NCBI RefSeq assembly: GCF_040712315.1
Contig: NC_134013.1
Location: 12,559,001 to 12,623,000, forward strand
DNA length: 64,000 nt
From: Castanea sativa
Taxonomy: Eukaryota; Streptophyta; Magnoliopsida; Fagales; Fagaceae
Direction: 5' to 3'
Shown one piece after another: positions 11,912 to 23,050 of this stretch. The position numbers and the translations under genes were made by a program. Position 1 is the first letter of the stretch. Every line of letters starts with the position of its first letter. A model generated the notes under the pieces. That model was not told where the DNA came from. It saw only the letters and a program-made list of their open reading frames with translations, and searched no databases.

Positions 11912-12074
11912 CTTTTTTTTATAGAGAATTTCAACTTATGATGTCCGCTCATGATGTTAGCTCTTTATCATCTAACCAAGGCACCAATTAGTTTTTGGTA
12001 TAGGCGGGGATTGAACTCCAAATCTCTTATTCAACTATCAAAGACTTTATCACTTGATCTAACTATAACTCACA
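11912..12074 (-). mobile_element. tRNA-derived SINE
   Basis: Read on the - strand it begins with a tRNA-like head and has a B-box-like GGAGTTCAATCC. It continues with a body containing ACCAAAAACTAATTGGTG and GAGCGGACATCATAAGTTG, and ends in an A run (T run at 11913-11920 on +). Imperfect duplication: ACTAAAAGC (11903-11911) and ACTCAAAGC (12075-12083). The same family occurs at 45182-45342 and as fragments near 22850 and 38290. Confidence 0.82.
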
Positions 12075-12083
12075 ACTCAAAGC

Positions 12084-12609
12084 TTAATATATAAAAGTTG
12101 GATTCTCACAATTAGGGGATGCATTCCATGGTGACATGTGTCACTTTGTCAAAGCATATGGCAATTACGTTTGTCAAAATTCTTACAATCCGTTTTATTG
12201 TGAGAAAGACAATAATAAAGATACTGAATTTTGTTTCTAAACAAAAAAGACACTTAATATCCGCTCATAAACGTCTAACTATATCTAATCAAATTAAATA
12301 TCTCACAATTTGGAAAGATGTTCAAAAATAATTTGTTGTTATTGTTTTTTACTTTTTCATCACATCTAATATAATTTAATTTTCTTCTTCTTCTTCTTCT
12401 TCTTCTTCTTCTTCTTTAGAAACAACATCTAATTATATCTAAGAAAAAAAATAAAGACACTTAATTTCTTCTCATAAACATTTAATTATATTTAGTCTAA
12501 TTAAATCTATCATAATTTGAAACAAAATCCAAAAGTATTTTTATGTTACTTTATTTTTTTCACCACATAATTTTAAAACTAGACATACATAGCAATAAAA
12601 TATATTTCT
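12084..12609. other. AT-rich spacer with (TTC)n
   Basis: Spacer shared with 26760-28140 (GATGACATGTGTCA..TTTGTCAAAGCATATGGCAA). A TTC microsatellite sits at about 12382-12417. No gene seen. Confidence 0.7.
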
Positions 12610-13441
12610 AGGCCAAAATGGGCAAATGCCCATTTCACACAAAAAATAATAGCATTCTGCCCCCTTTTCCAAACTAATTAAGTAAATGCCCCTCTTTTGT
12701 AACTCGATTTTCTCAAAATAAAGTTTCAATTTAAAACTCAATTTTTGGACAATTGAGTTATAGCAAACTAAAAATTTAAAAAAAAAAAAAAAATTTCTGG
12801 AAGTCGAGCTCCATGAACTCGAGTTCCATGCAATTTTTTAAAGCCCTATAGTGGCGTTTTAAAACATGTAAGTTTTTTTCTTGAGTCTGATCACTCCATA
12901 GGGAGCCCTATAGTGGTGTTTTAAAGTCATATAGTGGCGTTTTAAAACATGCAAGTTTTTTTCTTAAGTCTGATCGCTCCATAGGGAGCCCTATAGTGGC
13001 GTTTTAAAACCCTATAGTGGCATTTTAACATGCAAGTTTTTTTCTTAAGTCTGATCACTCCACAGAGAGCCCTATAGTGGCATTTTAAAATACCTATAGT
13101 GGTGTTTTTTATGGAAGTTGAGCTCCATGAACTCGAGTTTCATGCTTTTTTTTTTCTTTTACCTATAGCTGCGTTTCATGGAGGCCTATAGTGGCGTTTT
13201 TAATACCTATAGTGGCGTTTTTTATGGAACTCGAGCTCCGTGAACTCGAGTTCCATGCAATTTTTTTTTTTTTTTTTAAGTTTGATCGGCCCATACTCAA
13301 TTTTCTACAAATCAAGTTTTATATTGAAACTCGATTTTGAGAAAATCGAGTTATAAAAGATGAGGTATTTCCCTAATTAGTTTGGAAAAAGGGGCAGAAT
13401 GCTGCTTTTTTGTGTGAAATGGGCATGTGCCCATTTTGGCC
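12610..13441. mobile_element. Mutator-like MITE with long terminal inverted repeats
   Basis: Ends AGGCCAAAATGGGC and GCCCATTTTGGCC. The inverted repeats extend about 110 bp, including GCATTCTGCCCC / GGGGCAGAATGC and AACTCGATTTTCTC / GAGAAAATCGAGTT. Flanking 9-mers TATATTTCT (12601-12609) and CATTTTTCT (13442-13450) resemble a decayed 9-bp duplication, as in Mutator elements. The equivalent site at 28140-28160 is empty. The interior is a repeat array described separately. No coding capacity. Confidence 0.78.
12845..13215. repeat. TATAGTGGCGTTTT repeat array inside the Mutator-like element
   Basis: About ten copies of CCTATAGTGGCGTTTT with small variations (GGTG, GGCA). They are separated by AAACATGCAAGTTTTTTTC and TCTGATCACTCCATAGGGAG phrases. 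The array is bracketed by the palindrome GAACTCGAGTTC (about 12818 and 13236) and GAGCTCC. No frame. Confidence 0.85.
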
Positions 13442-13499
13442 CATTTTTCTAACATTTAGATATTGAGTTTTTACGTTAAGTTTTAAATCATATCACATT

Positions 13500-13530
<31 letters not shown>

Positions 13531-14357
13531 AAATGTTTTTTTTTTTTTTTGTGCTTCATTAGATAATAGAGAAACTAGATACAAAATAAAATATTACATA
13601 TCTATTAAATAAGGTTAATTGTGGCTCACAAAAACAAATTTCCTAGCTCTGTCACTAAATACACTAGATGTAACTTGAATTTAACTCTAATAATATACAT
13701 ATTAGACATAAGATAATATCGTCATTATATATTTACGATTTTTTTGCACAGGAATATATAAAAATATTTAGTTATATTAAATTAAATTATTTTATATTCA
13801 TTTAATTATATTAAATTAATAAAATTGAAATAAATATTAGATTCATGTCAAATAAAAAATATTTATATTAATATATATTGATGGGTACATTCACATGACA
13901 TTGATCTAGTTCTATATAATAGATAATGCACATTAATAATCTATTAACCCGAAGTAATCCATTATGAAGTTTCTTTTTCTTTTTTTTTTGGTGGTATCCA
14001 CACGGAAAGTTGGAGGAAAAAAATACCCACAATGAACATTAATATTAAAAAAAATTACTCATTTAGTTACATTAAATTAATAACATTCCCTCAAAAAAGA
14101 AATTTGATGACATAAAAAAATATTAATTAGAATCAAATCTAAAAGTAAATAATTATTTTAAGTTATGACTCTTATCTTATGAGTACCCTCACATGACATG
14201 AATCTAGTTCCTTATAACAGATCATGCAAATTAATAGTCTATTGACACACATTAATAATCCATTGTGAAGTTTCTAAACGTAAAGTTATAGAGATACTAT
14301 CCCAGGATAAGGACTACCTTAATTTCTTAATATTAAAGATATATCGTACTAAGCTAA
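13442..14357. other. AT-rich distal upstream region of copy A
   Basis: (TA)n at 13501-13526. Contains the segment TTATATTAAATTAA...CATTCACATGACATTGATCTAG..CTATAATAGATAATG that is repeated upstream of copies B and C (about 28430 and each unit of 40.9-46.5 kb). No gene. Confidence 0.65.
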
Positions 14358-14850
14358 GGGCATGTTTGGTACACTGAATGTGAATTACAACAGGAATGGT
14401 AATTTTTATTACTAAGAATAAAATGTGTTGTAATGGAATAACTAAACCAATTCATTAGTTTGGTTGTGAAATCTAAGTTGTAACATTATAATAAAAATTA
14501 ACATCTATTTTAGAAAATACCTCACTCATACAATTAATTCCCTAGAAAATAATATACTTTAAATTTGAGAGGGATGAGTTATTTTTTATGTTTTTTATTT
14601 CCATAATTGTTAAGTGAATATGGAAAGTTTGTTTATTTGGAAATATATTAATGTTAGAAATTATTACACCTACTAAAGAATAGCTATTACAACCCTTTTG
14701 GAGAGGAATACTTATTCTTCATTTTAATAAATAGCTATTTATAAGGAATGACACATTCCTTTAATAAAAACATAACCAAACTATCGAATAGCTAAACCAT
14801 AAGAATAATTGTTATATTACAGTGCCTGTTACAATCTATCAAACATGCTC
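14358..14850. mobile_element. MITE in the copy A promoter region, TAA duplication
   Basis: Ends GGGCATGTTTGGTA and ATCAAACATGCTC, flanked by TAA (14355-14357 and 14851-14853). The empty site AAGCTAACATTTTTGGGG is intact upstream of copies B and C. Inner sequence includes TTGTAATGGAATAAC and a complementary GTTACAATC end. No coding capacity. It lies about 270 bp before the start codon, close to possible promoter elements. Confidence 0.85.
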
Positions 14851-15022
14851 TAACATTTTTGGGGAATATTTAATTAATTTAATGCATTAATTCTTTTAAA
14901 GAAATTATCTAATACGATTGACCACCATTAATTGATAGAAGTTCAAATCAGATTTTAATGTAAAATCTCTTTCACTCTTGTAATTACCTTTAACATCTTC
15001 TTTACTATTCTATCTATGAGAG

Positions 15023-15030
15023 TATAAATA
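15023..15030 (+). promoter_or_regulatory. TATA box of GDSL copy A
   Basis: TATAAATA within GAGAGTATAAATACACAC, 86 bases before the ATG. The same context precedes copies B and C. The leader between it and the ATG (CTTCATTTAGGCCATGAGAAACTAAAGCATTCATCACTAG-type) is conserved in all copies. Confidence 0.8.
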
Positions 15031-15115
15031 CACACAGTTCATACTTCATTTAGGCCATGAGAAACTAAAGCATTCATCACTAGAAAAACTAAGCACTCAG
15101 AGTTTGTAAATTAAA

Positions 15116-15401
15116 ATGGCTTCTACATCTTTATTTATACTTTTCATTCTTCAAGCTTGTGCTTGTCTATTTTTCTACACCATAGGAGCTCAAGCAAATA
15201 TAACATTTTCAGCAATTTTCTCGTTTGGAGATTCAATCCTTGATACAGGCATGAATAACAATTTGCTTTCAGGTAGGTGTAATTACCCTCCATATGGAAG
15301 AGACTTTCCAGGAAAAGTTGCAACAGGAAGATTTTGCAATGGGAAAAACCCGACAGACTTGATAGGTATAATATCATAAACTTTTTTACTTACCAAACAA
15401 C

Positions 15402-15457
<56 letters not shown>

Positions 15458-18400
15458 GATGAGTTATATATTGATCCTAGTTAATTAATTTAATTACCCA
15501 AGTTGATTAATTAGATCAATTACATGTAAAATTGTGGAGGCACAAAGCAAAAAAACCACTGAGTGATTAATTAATTCAATTACCCAAGTTGATAAATTGA
15601 CACAATGATTTGTTGACTAATAGGGAAAACCTCACACAAGGCAATAACCTCACCGGATAATTTTGAGGTCACCATTAACAAGAAACACTAATCAAAATCA
15701 AGATATTACAAGTACAAGGAATCTTATTCCAAACTTGGCCTATTCCAAAGTATTAAGCTACAATTCAATCCTTACGTCAATCCCTAATTGGTCTTGATTT
15801 TATAGAGACTTCTTCCTTTTGCATGGATGTCAGTACGTGTTTACCTTCTAGCAGCATGAAGCTTGTTGTTGGATGCAAAATTCTTCAATACACTGGTAGA
15901 GAATGAAGTACTTGGTCACAAAATCCTAAGGCGCATAAGAATGCAATAGCTTCATAATAAGTGTATAGATTCTCTAATTGAGTCTTTGTGTATGACAACT
16001 TTAAAATAAGCCTTTTATATCTCCTAGAAGTTTAGTGAAAGAAACCCTAAAAGTCCAAGTCATCATAGGCCGAAAAACAGATTTGGAATTTCTAAATCTG
16101 TGAAGCCTGATAGATCGAGTAGTGTCAAGAGGTGTCGAGGTTTATTAAATCTTGATAGATCAAATTTGTGTTAAGCTTGTATCAAGGTCCATTATTTTCA
16201 ACTTTTCTAACTTATTTCTTTGTGCAATCTTATGTCTTCAATAATACCACTTATTTTCTTTAAGAGACATACTTTATGATATTCTAGAATTCACTTAGAA
16301 CTACCCAAATACAAGTAAAATGCATTTTTTCAAAACATATGCCAACTATATAAAAATATAACCCTAACATCATGCATGATGCTTGTTTTATATACTATGT
16401 ATATAAAGTTTCTGGTTCTGCTTTTGAGTTCTAGTGTCCAAAAAATTCTAGGTATAGTTTATGTAGATTTTTGTTATTTTAGTTGAAAGAGCCTTTCAAA
16501 AACATATCTAAATTACAATAATTTTTAAACTATAGGTATGAAAGTAATGTACTCAAAACTTTAAGGTTTAATTTGAAAATAAGACCAAATTGTTGTGGTT
16601 ATTCATCCATTTTATACTCCTTTCAGCGAAAGCATTGGGAATTAAAGATACTGTGCCAGCATATCTTAAACCAAATCTTCAAAGTAAAGATCTCTTAACC
16701 GGTGTAGGCTTTGCTGCCGGTGGCTCAGGAATTGACCCGTTAACATCTAGTACATTGGTAACTATCTTATATCTTTATTAACAAGCTTTCAATTGTTACA
16801 TTTGACCGCATTAAGGTTTGGACTAAAATCAGATAGTTTGGATTTTGTCAAAAGTACTTCTATCAATTTCATTATAATTTAAACTTTAGGGATCAAAATG
16901 TAACAATTAAAATAATCATGGTACGAAATTGTTATTGGATGGAATCCCAAGGAGGTAATATGTTCAATCAAAACAAGCAAAATAGATTTTGAACATAACC
17001 CTAATAATTTTATTTTAGTCCAAAATTAGGCGGTGAAATATAAAATTTGAAAGTGTTTAAACTAAATTGTTACCTAGCAGAACCACATGACAAGGGATAT
17101 GATGCCCCCCTCCTCCCTCTCTTTTTTGTTTTGTTTTTTTGTTTTTTTGTTTTTGGATAGGATCCTCCCTCTCTTTTATTCATATTGTATAGAAATTACG
17201 ACATTTGTTGGTTTTCAATTAATCTAGAGGATGGTATTTCAACTTCTGCCCCTCCATGTTTTAGGTGATGGAATCCAATACCCAAAACACGAGACAACAA
17301 CAAATCCGATTAGAAGAGCCGAATTAATATTTTCCTAAATCTAATAATTACACATAATTTACTGTGCTTTTAAAATTCTAGGCTTTCTTGCAATTTAATT
17401 GTTTTGTTGGAATCAGGGAGTTGTGGCAATGTCCCAACAGTTACAATACTTCAAGGATTACATAGCGAAGCTAACAGGGGTTGCTGGTGAAGAGAAAGCA
17501 AAAGCCATCATAGCCAACAGCCTTGTTCTAATGTCAGCAGGAAACAATGACATAGGAGTATCATACACAAGTAGTGCGAGGAAATTACAGTATACTTTTC
17601 CTGCATATTGTGCTCAATTGGTTACCTGGTCTACCACTTTTTTGGAGGTAATTTTCTTTCGTTATGACATATGAAGGCCCTAAGTAACTTTTTAGACACA
17701 CCAAAAAAAAAAAAAAACCCCTAAAACCTCAAACTATTATACAATTTTTTTGCTACAAGCATAATACGGCAGAGTGTCAGTGATGAAAAAAAAAATGGCA
17801 TGTTCATGCGGAGAGTTGTAACAAAAAATTGTGTAATAATTTGTGACAAAAAAGTGAAATTCATACTGTACCGGTCGGTACAGTCGAAAAAATTTGTACC
17901 GGTCACCAAACTAGTACCGAAAACGTCTTAAAATGTATTGGTTCAAATACCGGATATTTCAGTTGATACTGGATGTTTTCGTCTGTACCGGCCATTTCGA
18001 ACGGTTTTTGTGCTTCCGGCCGGTATAAGAAATGTTCTTCAAACCTAGTCGCAAGTAGGGATGGCAATTTAAATCCGACCCGCGGATACCCGGTCTAGCC
18101 CGACCCTAATGGGCCGGGTTTTACCCGGTCCGATAAAGAATAGGGTCGGGTATGGATTTAAAAAAAAAAACCCGAAGCGGGTCCGGGTTTTATCAAAAAA
18201 ATCCAGACCCGACCCGGAACCCGACCCGGATAAATACCCGGTTAAATACCCGGTATATGAAATTACTAAAATACCCCTTATATATATATATATATATTTT
18301 CTGATTTTGTTTGGAAACCCTAATCTCTACTCTCTACTCTCTCACACTCACACCAGTGACCAGCCGCCTCTCACACTCAGCCCTGCGCCCCTGCCCTCTC

Positions 18401-21400
18401 GCCTCTCTCACACTCACAGCTAGCCGCCCTCTTGCCTCAGCACACAGCCCTCTCGCCTCAGCCCGCAGCTCTCGCCTCGCCTCGCCTCGCCTCGCCTCGC
18501 GGCCTCGCCTCGCCTCGCGCCTCGCCTCGCCTCGCGCCTCGCCTCGCCTCGCCTGTGGATTCTTTGTCAGGTTGATTTGTGTAGCTGAATCTTATTGTTT
18601 CCTCGATTGATTCATTGGGTTCAAATTTGGGTTTTGTTGTGATGCCCATTTGGTGTAGCTGAATCTGATGGATTTGTTAAATGATTCAGCTGAATTTGGT
18701 TTTGGGTGGTATGCCCATTTTTTATTTGTGTAGCTGAACCTGATTGGTGTATTAATTCTGTTGGATTGGCTTTTTGTTCTAATGCTTTTGTGGTGGATTT
18801 TTTTTTTGGTCATTTTGGTATTTAAATGGGTTGCATTGGTTTTGAATTGAATTCTATAGATTCTGGTACGGTGTAATTGATAATGATTCGTCTCACAAGT
18901 TTCATATTTGTTGGTACTTTATGTTGGTTTACTAATGACTTGTTGGAGTGTTTATATTGTTGAACATGTGAAATGAATAGACTCTTATCAGGAATTCAAT
19001 TGTTTTGTTTGATTGAATTTGAGTATGAATTGAGAGTTGATATATTTTTCCTTAATGATATATGCAAAAAATCGTGATTGGATGATCACTGCATGTTCTT
19101 TTTTTGGAGATGGGCCCAAGTTATCTCAATTGTTGGCAAAATGAAAATGGCAATCATGCTTACTTCCCATTTACTTCGTTTTGCAAATTTCAGATTTGAG
19201 GTAATGATTGTTTTTGCCTTTTGAAAAGCTCAGCTGGGTTTGATTTGGTTTTGTTCAATTTTGTCATGTTTTGGTTTGTGATTATTGTTTATGATCTGGG
19301 TTGTGGTTGTTGAGGAAATTTTTTCAGAACAGGGAAAAAAGATTGGTTGGGCTAAATTTGGTTGGCCTCGCGGCTTAATTTTTTTTTTTTTTGGTTGGGC
19401 TAAATTTGGGCCCAATAAGTTAAACGGGGCCCGCGGGGCCCGGCGGGGCGGGTCTGGGCCCCGAGAAAAAAACCCGATTATTATTCGGGCCGGGTCCGGG
19501 TTTCGGGTATTGACCCGCGGGTCGGGTCTGGGTATGCAAAAACCCGGCCCGAACCCGACCCGTTGCCATTCCTAGTCGCAAGCGTCTTCAACTTCTTTGT
19601 CACTGCATTATTTTTCTCCTCTCCTTTTCGTCGGCGTCAACAACTCTTTGCAACTGTGTCTTCATCGTTTCTTTTTTTTAGCTTCTCTTTACCCCTACTA
19701 TTTTATTTCATTGCCTAGTTGTACCCCATGTTTCAAAAAGTAAGTGAAAGTCTACGGTCTACCCACAAAAATGTTGTGGACAAATCAATGAATTTACGTG
19801 GTTTGTCAACCTTCCAGGTGACAGTTGAATAAGAGTTTTAACACTTAGCTAGGGCTGAACATATTAACTTGAGATGGACTTCTCATCAAAAATAAATTCG
19901 GGATGGACTTAATTATAATTTTCAATATTTTTAATAGATTATATAAAATATTTATTAATTTAATAATAATATAGCAGTAAATTCAAAACAATACACTAAT
20001 ATTTACTGGTATTGAAATATACCTTTTTTTTGTCAAACTAAATCGGCTTCCAATACGAAATTGACTCCCTTGATCGACATTCTCCATTTTCTATTTTAGT
20101 TAACAAAACAAGCATAGCACAAGTACATATACTTAGCTATGAACCGTTTAACCAATAATAATTCTTGTAGTTTTCTTTCTAATTCCTTATTTTCTTTGGA
20201 GAATGATGTTGTGTTATGAGAATCATATTCCCTTGAGCTTGCAACATCACATTCACTATTGCTAGGTGCCACATTGTTGTTTGAATCATCAGTACCAATA
20301 TATATAGTATGTATGCATGTATGTATATAAAACAAGGACAAGAATTTTGTGATCTTGTAATTACCTTTTTAACAAAGTATATGCCAAGCACTATATTAAA
20401 AATCAATTTTGTTAAGAAGTAACAAAGAGCACAAAGCACCTTATAACCCGCTAATCGTATCAAATATAAATTTGTGAAGCAATTGTATGCACTGGGGGCT
20501 CGGCGATTTGGTGTTCTTAGTACTGTAGCACTTGGATGCGAGCCATCAGGAAGAGTTGTAGGATCTTGTTCAATTACCGCAAACGTAGGAGCACAAACGT
20601 ACAATAATCTGCTAAAAGCAGGAATAGCCTCCCTTCAAAGCAAGCATTCCGATGCAAAGCTGGTCTTTTTCGACATCTTTACCCCTCTAGATAACATCGC
20701 TAGTAATCCTCAGCAGTTTGGTAAGTTTTATTATTATTATTATCTCTTAAAAAATTTGGTAATCATTTACTTAAACTTAAACCTTTTGTTTTGCTATCAT
20801 CCAAGGCCAATTAGCCTATATGGAAAATACTAGAACTACAACCAGATTTTAATGGGAAATGTTGAAGGTAGTACAAATTTAGATCACCCTTCATCCCTTG
20901 TTGGAACAATTGAATAATTGAAGGTGAAAAAAAAAACACGCAAAAAAGGCTTATAAACCAACGTGGCAATGTATCCAATTGATGTCACTTCAATAACACG
21001 ATAAAATATTGATATTAGGGATAATACAAATTTTACTATATAAACCTTACTATAATGGATAGGCTACTCCTAAAGGTTATTTAGATATCTATTTATTAGT
21101 TATTAAAGTGGCAACAATATCATATTTTTTGTCGCATTAATTTGTAAGTCTTTTTGTAGTAAAATTTTAAATAGTTTAGAATTTTCATATAATAAAATTA
21201 CTTTTCATGTTTTTGTAATTAATGAGACGTGTCTATAAAATTTACACATATACACATGTGTGTGTGTAGTATCCTACTGTTTTGTTATCAAAAGTTAAAA
21301 CATCAATTTTTAAAGTTTATGTAATATGACACATTATAATTGAACTTTATTTCTAATTTGTGACTATTCTTACAATTTCAGGCTTTCAAAATGCAAATTT

Positions 21401-21560
21401 GGGGTGCTGCGGCGGCGTTGGCTCATGTCTTCCATTTACTACACTCGTTTGTCCAAATGCTTCTACCTATGTCTTTTGGGACTCTCTCCACCCCACTGAA
21501 AAAACTTACAGAATAGTTGTCTCTGATGTACTCAACAAAACCCTTTCTAGTTTCTCTTGA
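15116..21560 (+). CDS. GDSL esterase/lipase, EXL-like, copy A
   Basis: Likely a secreted serine hydrolase acting on ester or lipid substrates in the apoplast; the true substrate is unknown. Exons: 15116-15365, 16627-16757, 17417-17647, 20480-20720, 21382-21560. The joined frame is 1032 bases, 343 residues, the usual size for this plant family. Residues 1-27 form a signal peptide ending GAQA. Block I is FGDSILDTG (Ser40), block III GNND at 169-172 (Asn171), block V WDSLHPTE (Asp318, His321). All introns are GT-AG with phases 1, 0, 0, 1, shared with copies B and C. The chosen ATG follows the conserved leader and TATA box. Copy A is two codons shorter in exon 4 than B and C. Introns 1 and 3 carry large insertions, which may lower correct splicing. 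AATAAA is at 21831. The family is sure; the EXL3-like label is a judgement. Confidence 0.9.
15407..15453. repeat. (CT)n microsatellite in intron 1 of copy A
   Basis: About 23 CT units, 40 bases inside the intron. Copies B and C have only CTCTCTCTC here. Confidence 0.95.
15455..16369. repeat. Interspersed LTR-like repeat, copy 2, in intron 1 of copy A
   Basis: Absent from intron 1 of copies B and C, where CTCTCTC is followed directly by ATGCATGATGC; here that resumes at about 16370. The left part has the CCTAGTTAATTAA...TTAATTAG hairpin. It then shares GGGAAAACCTCACAC, CACCGGATAATTTTGAGGTCACC, CTTGGTCACAAAATCC and AACTACCCAAATACAAGTAAAATGC-like segments with 1-1025. No coding content. The exact ends and duplication are not resolved. 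Confidence 0.65.
18056..19574. mobile_element. Non-autonomous hAT element in intron 3 of copy A
   Basis: Starts TAGGGATGGCAA and ends TTGCCATTCCTA, flanked by a perfect 8-bp duplication GTCGCAAG (18048-18055 and 19575-19582). Terminal inverted repeat plus 8-bp duplication defines hAT. Subterminal regions are rich in CCCGACCCG/CGGGTCGGG. The interior has a (TA)n tract, a TCTCACACTC leader-like run, a CCTCG array and T-rich sequence, but no transposase frame. Length 1519 bp. Confidence 0.93.
18470..18555. repeat. CCTCG/CGCCT pentamer array inside the hAT element
   Basis: About 15 units of CTCGC with occasional GG or G interruptions, over 85% G+C in an AT-rich region. Open frames through it read Ala/Ser/Arg/Pro repeats in every frame and are not genes. 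Confidence 0.9.
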
Positions 21561-23050
21561 AGCAATACTTGTTTTCTGGTGTTCGTTGCAGCAACTCTCT
21601 TGCTTGGTGTTTACAATAGTTGCAAGCATAATAAGGGAGAGCTTGTAAGAAGGGAACTTTATAGTGGGAAGCTTTGTTTTGTTAGCCGTGTTAATGTTTG
21701 AAATAAATTGTTGCTTGTTATTAGGAGTGGTTGCTTAAGTAGAAAGAAGTTGTGAATTGATAAGGTACCAATGGGTACATAGAAGTCTTTGTTGTTTTAG
21801 TAGGGAAGTTGTTTTATGTTTCTGTGATGAATAAATTTTATAGCGATTTGTTTGAATAAAGCATCTGAAAATACTTATCCAGTTATCCAGTGGAGGTCAG
21901 AGATTATCTCAATTCTATCCCGTCTTTATTCTACTGTTTTCATCAATTTTGGTCAATATAAGAAAGAATTGGGTAAAACTTAAGTTCAACGTCTAATTTT
22001 ACTAGACTTATTAAGATAGTGACACTTGTCTATTTTTAGTCATATATCATTATCTCAACAGATCCTATGCATTAGATACACTGGACCTAAGTCAACTTCA
22101 AAAGAATCATATTTTCTACACAACATCATTGGGTTTGAAAACTTCTTAATCGTTGTTGGTTAATAAGATGTGGGTTATTGACTGGTATAGTTATGTCGGC
22201 AAGCAGATGATTTTGCGGGTCATCTTGTAGATGTCGATGATCAAAGGTGGATATTACTCGTAACTTTCTTCATTGACGTACCATGTGGTTTAGAGAAAAA
22301 CACCTTATATTGATTTTTTTAGAATTTGTTATAAAAATATTGTAAAAATATTGTGGACATATCATTTTTTTAATTTTCTTTCAACAAGTATTCTAATACA
22401 TATAACAATTCCCCCACTATTGTAGCACCTAAAAAAATGGAACAACATAGCTATGAGATAATCAATTTCGATCAATGTTGGTAAAGGAAGTAAGTAGTCA
22501 AATTTGATTAAATTTATAAGCATAATTATGTCAACATAATCCGTGTATTCTTAAACTCTCTTTTTCGGCTTGCCTCAATATGTTACTTATTATAGTCTGT
22601 TAAATTATGTCAGCATAATTTGTATATTTTGAGGTTGAGCAATCTGACCAGGATGTCCCAAGCTAGCTTTTGCATTGGGTACGTTACATGATGAGACATA
22701 TAGTATGTTATATAAATGCATATAATAAAATAAATATTAGATATGGGATAATATCTTCACTGTATATTTACAACTCTTTTTTTGTATGAGGAAGTATATT
22801 TACACATATGTAGAGTTATATAAAGTTATTATTTTTAATGTGGATTCCAGTTAGCTCAATTGGTAAAGACTCTAATGGTTAAATAAGAGATCTAGACCTA
22901 TTATCAAGACTTATTAACGAACACAATAAATCGAAACTCTCTTAAAAAATTATTATTTTTAATTGTTTCATTATTCTAAATTAATATAATCAAAATAGAT
23001 AATTAGATTCATGTCGAAAAAAAAAAATTCATTTATGAGTCCCTTCACAC
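21561..23050 (+). other. 3' untranslated region and flank of copy A
   Basis: Matches flanks of copies 1, B and C to about 22250 (AATAAA at 21831; GTTATGTCGGCAAGCAGATGATTTTGC at about 22190). A SINE head fragment (TTCCAGTTAGCTCAATTGG, about 22845-22935) with a degraded body lies further on. No gene. Confidence 0.65.

Larger units (their letters stand above)
17850..20340. mobile_element. Composite insertion in intron 3 of copy A (outer part unclassified)
   Basis: Intron 3 matches copy 1 up to GTGTAATAATTTGTGA (about 17845) and again from about 20343 (TTGTGATCTTGTAATTACC), so about 2.5 kb has been inserted. The outer part holds GTACCGGTCGGTAC palindromic phrases (17865-18000). To the right is a segment (20060-20340) whose - strand reads as an 80-residue Ser/Asn-rich frame with no recognised domain. 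The hAT element at 18056-19574 is nested inside. The class of the outer insertion is unknown. Confidence 0.5.

Noticed and set aside
18109..18649. Ala/Ser/Arg/Pro-rich frames of about 60-100 codons on both strands
   Set aside because: They come from the CCTCG pentamer array and pyrimidine runs in the hAT element; open in many frames at once.
20096..20604. 80- and 141-codon - strand frames near exon 4 of copy A
   Set aside because: The longer one overlaps exon 4 in reverse. The shorter lies in the intron 3 insertion and has no recognised domain.
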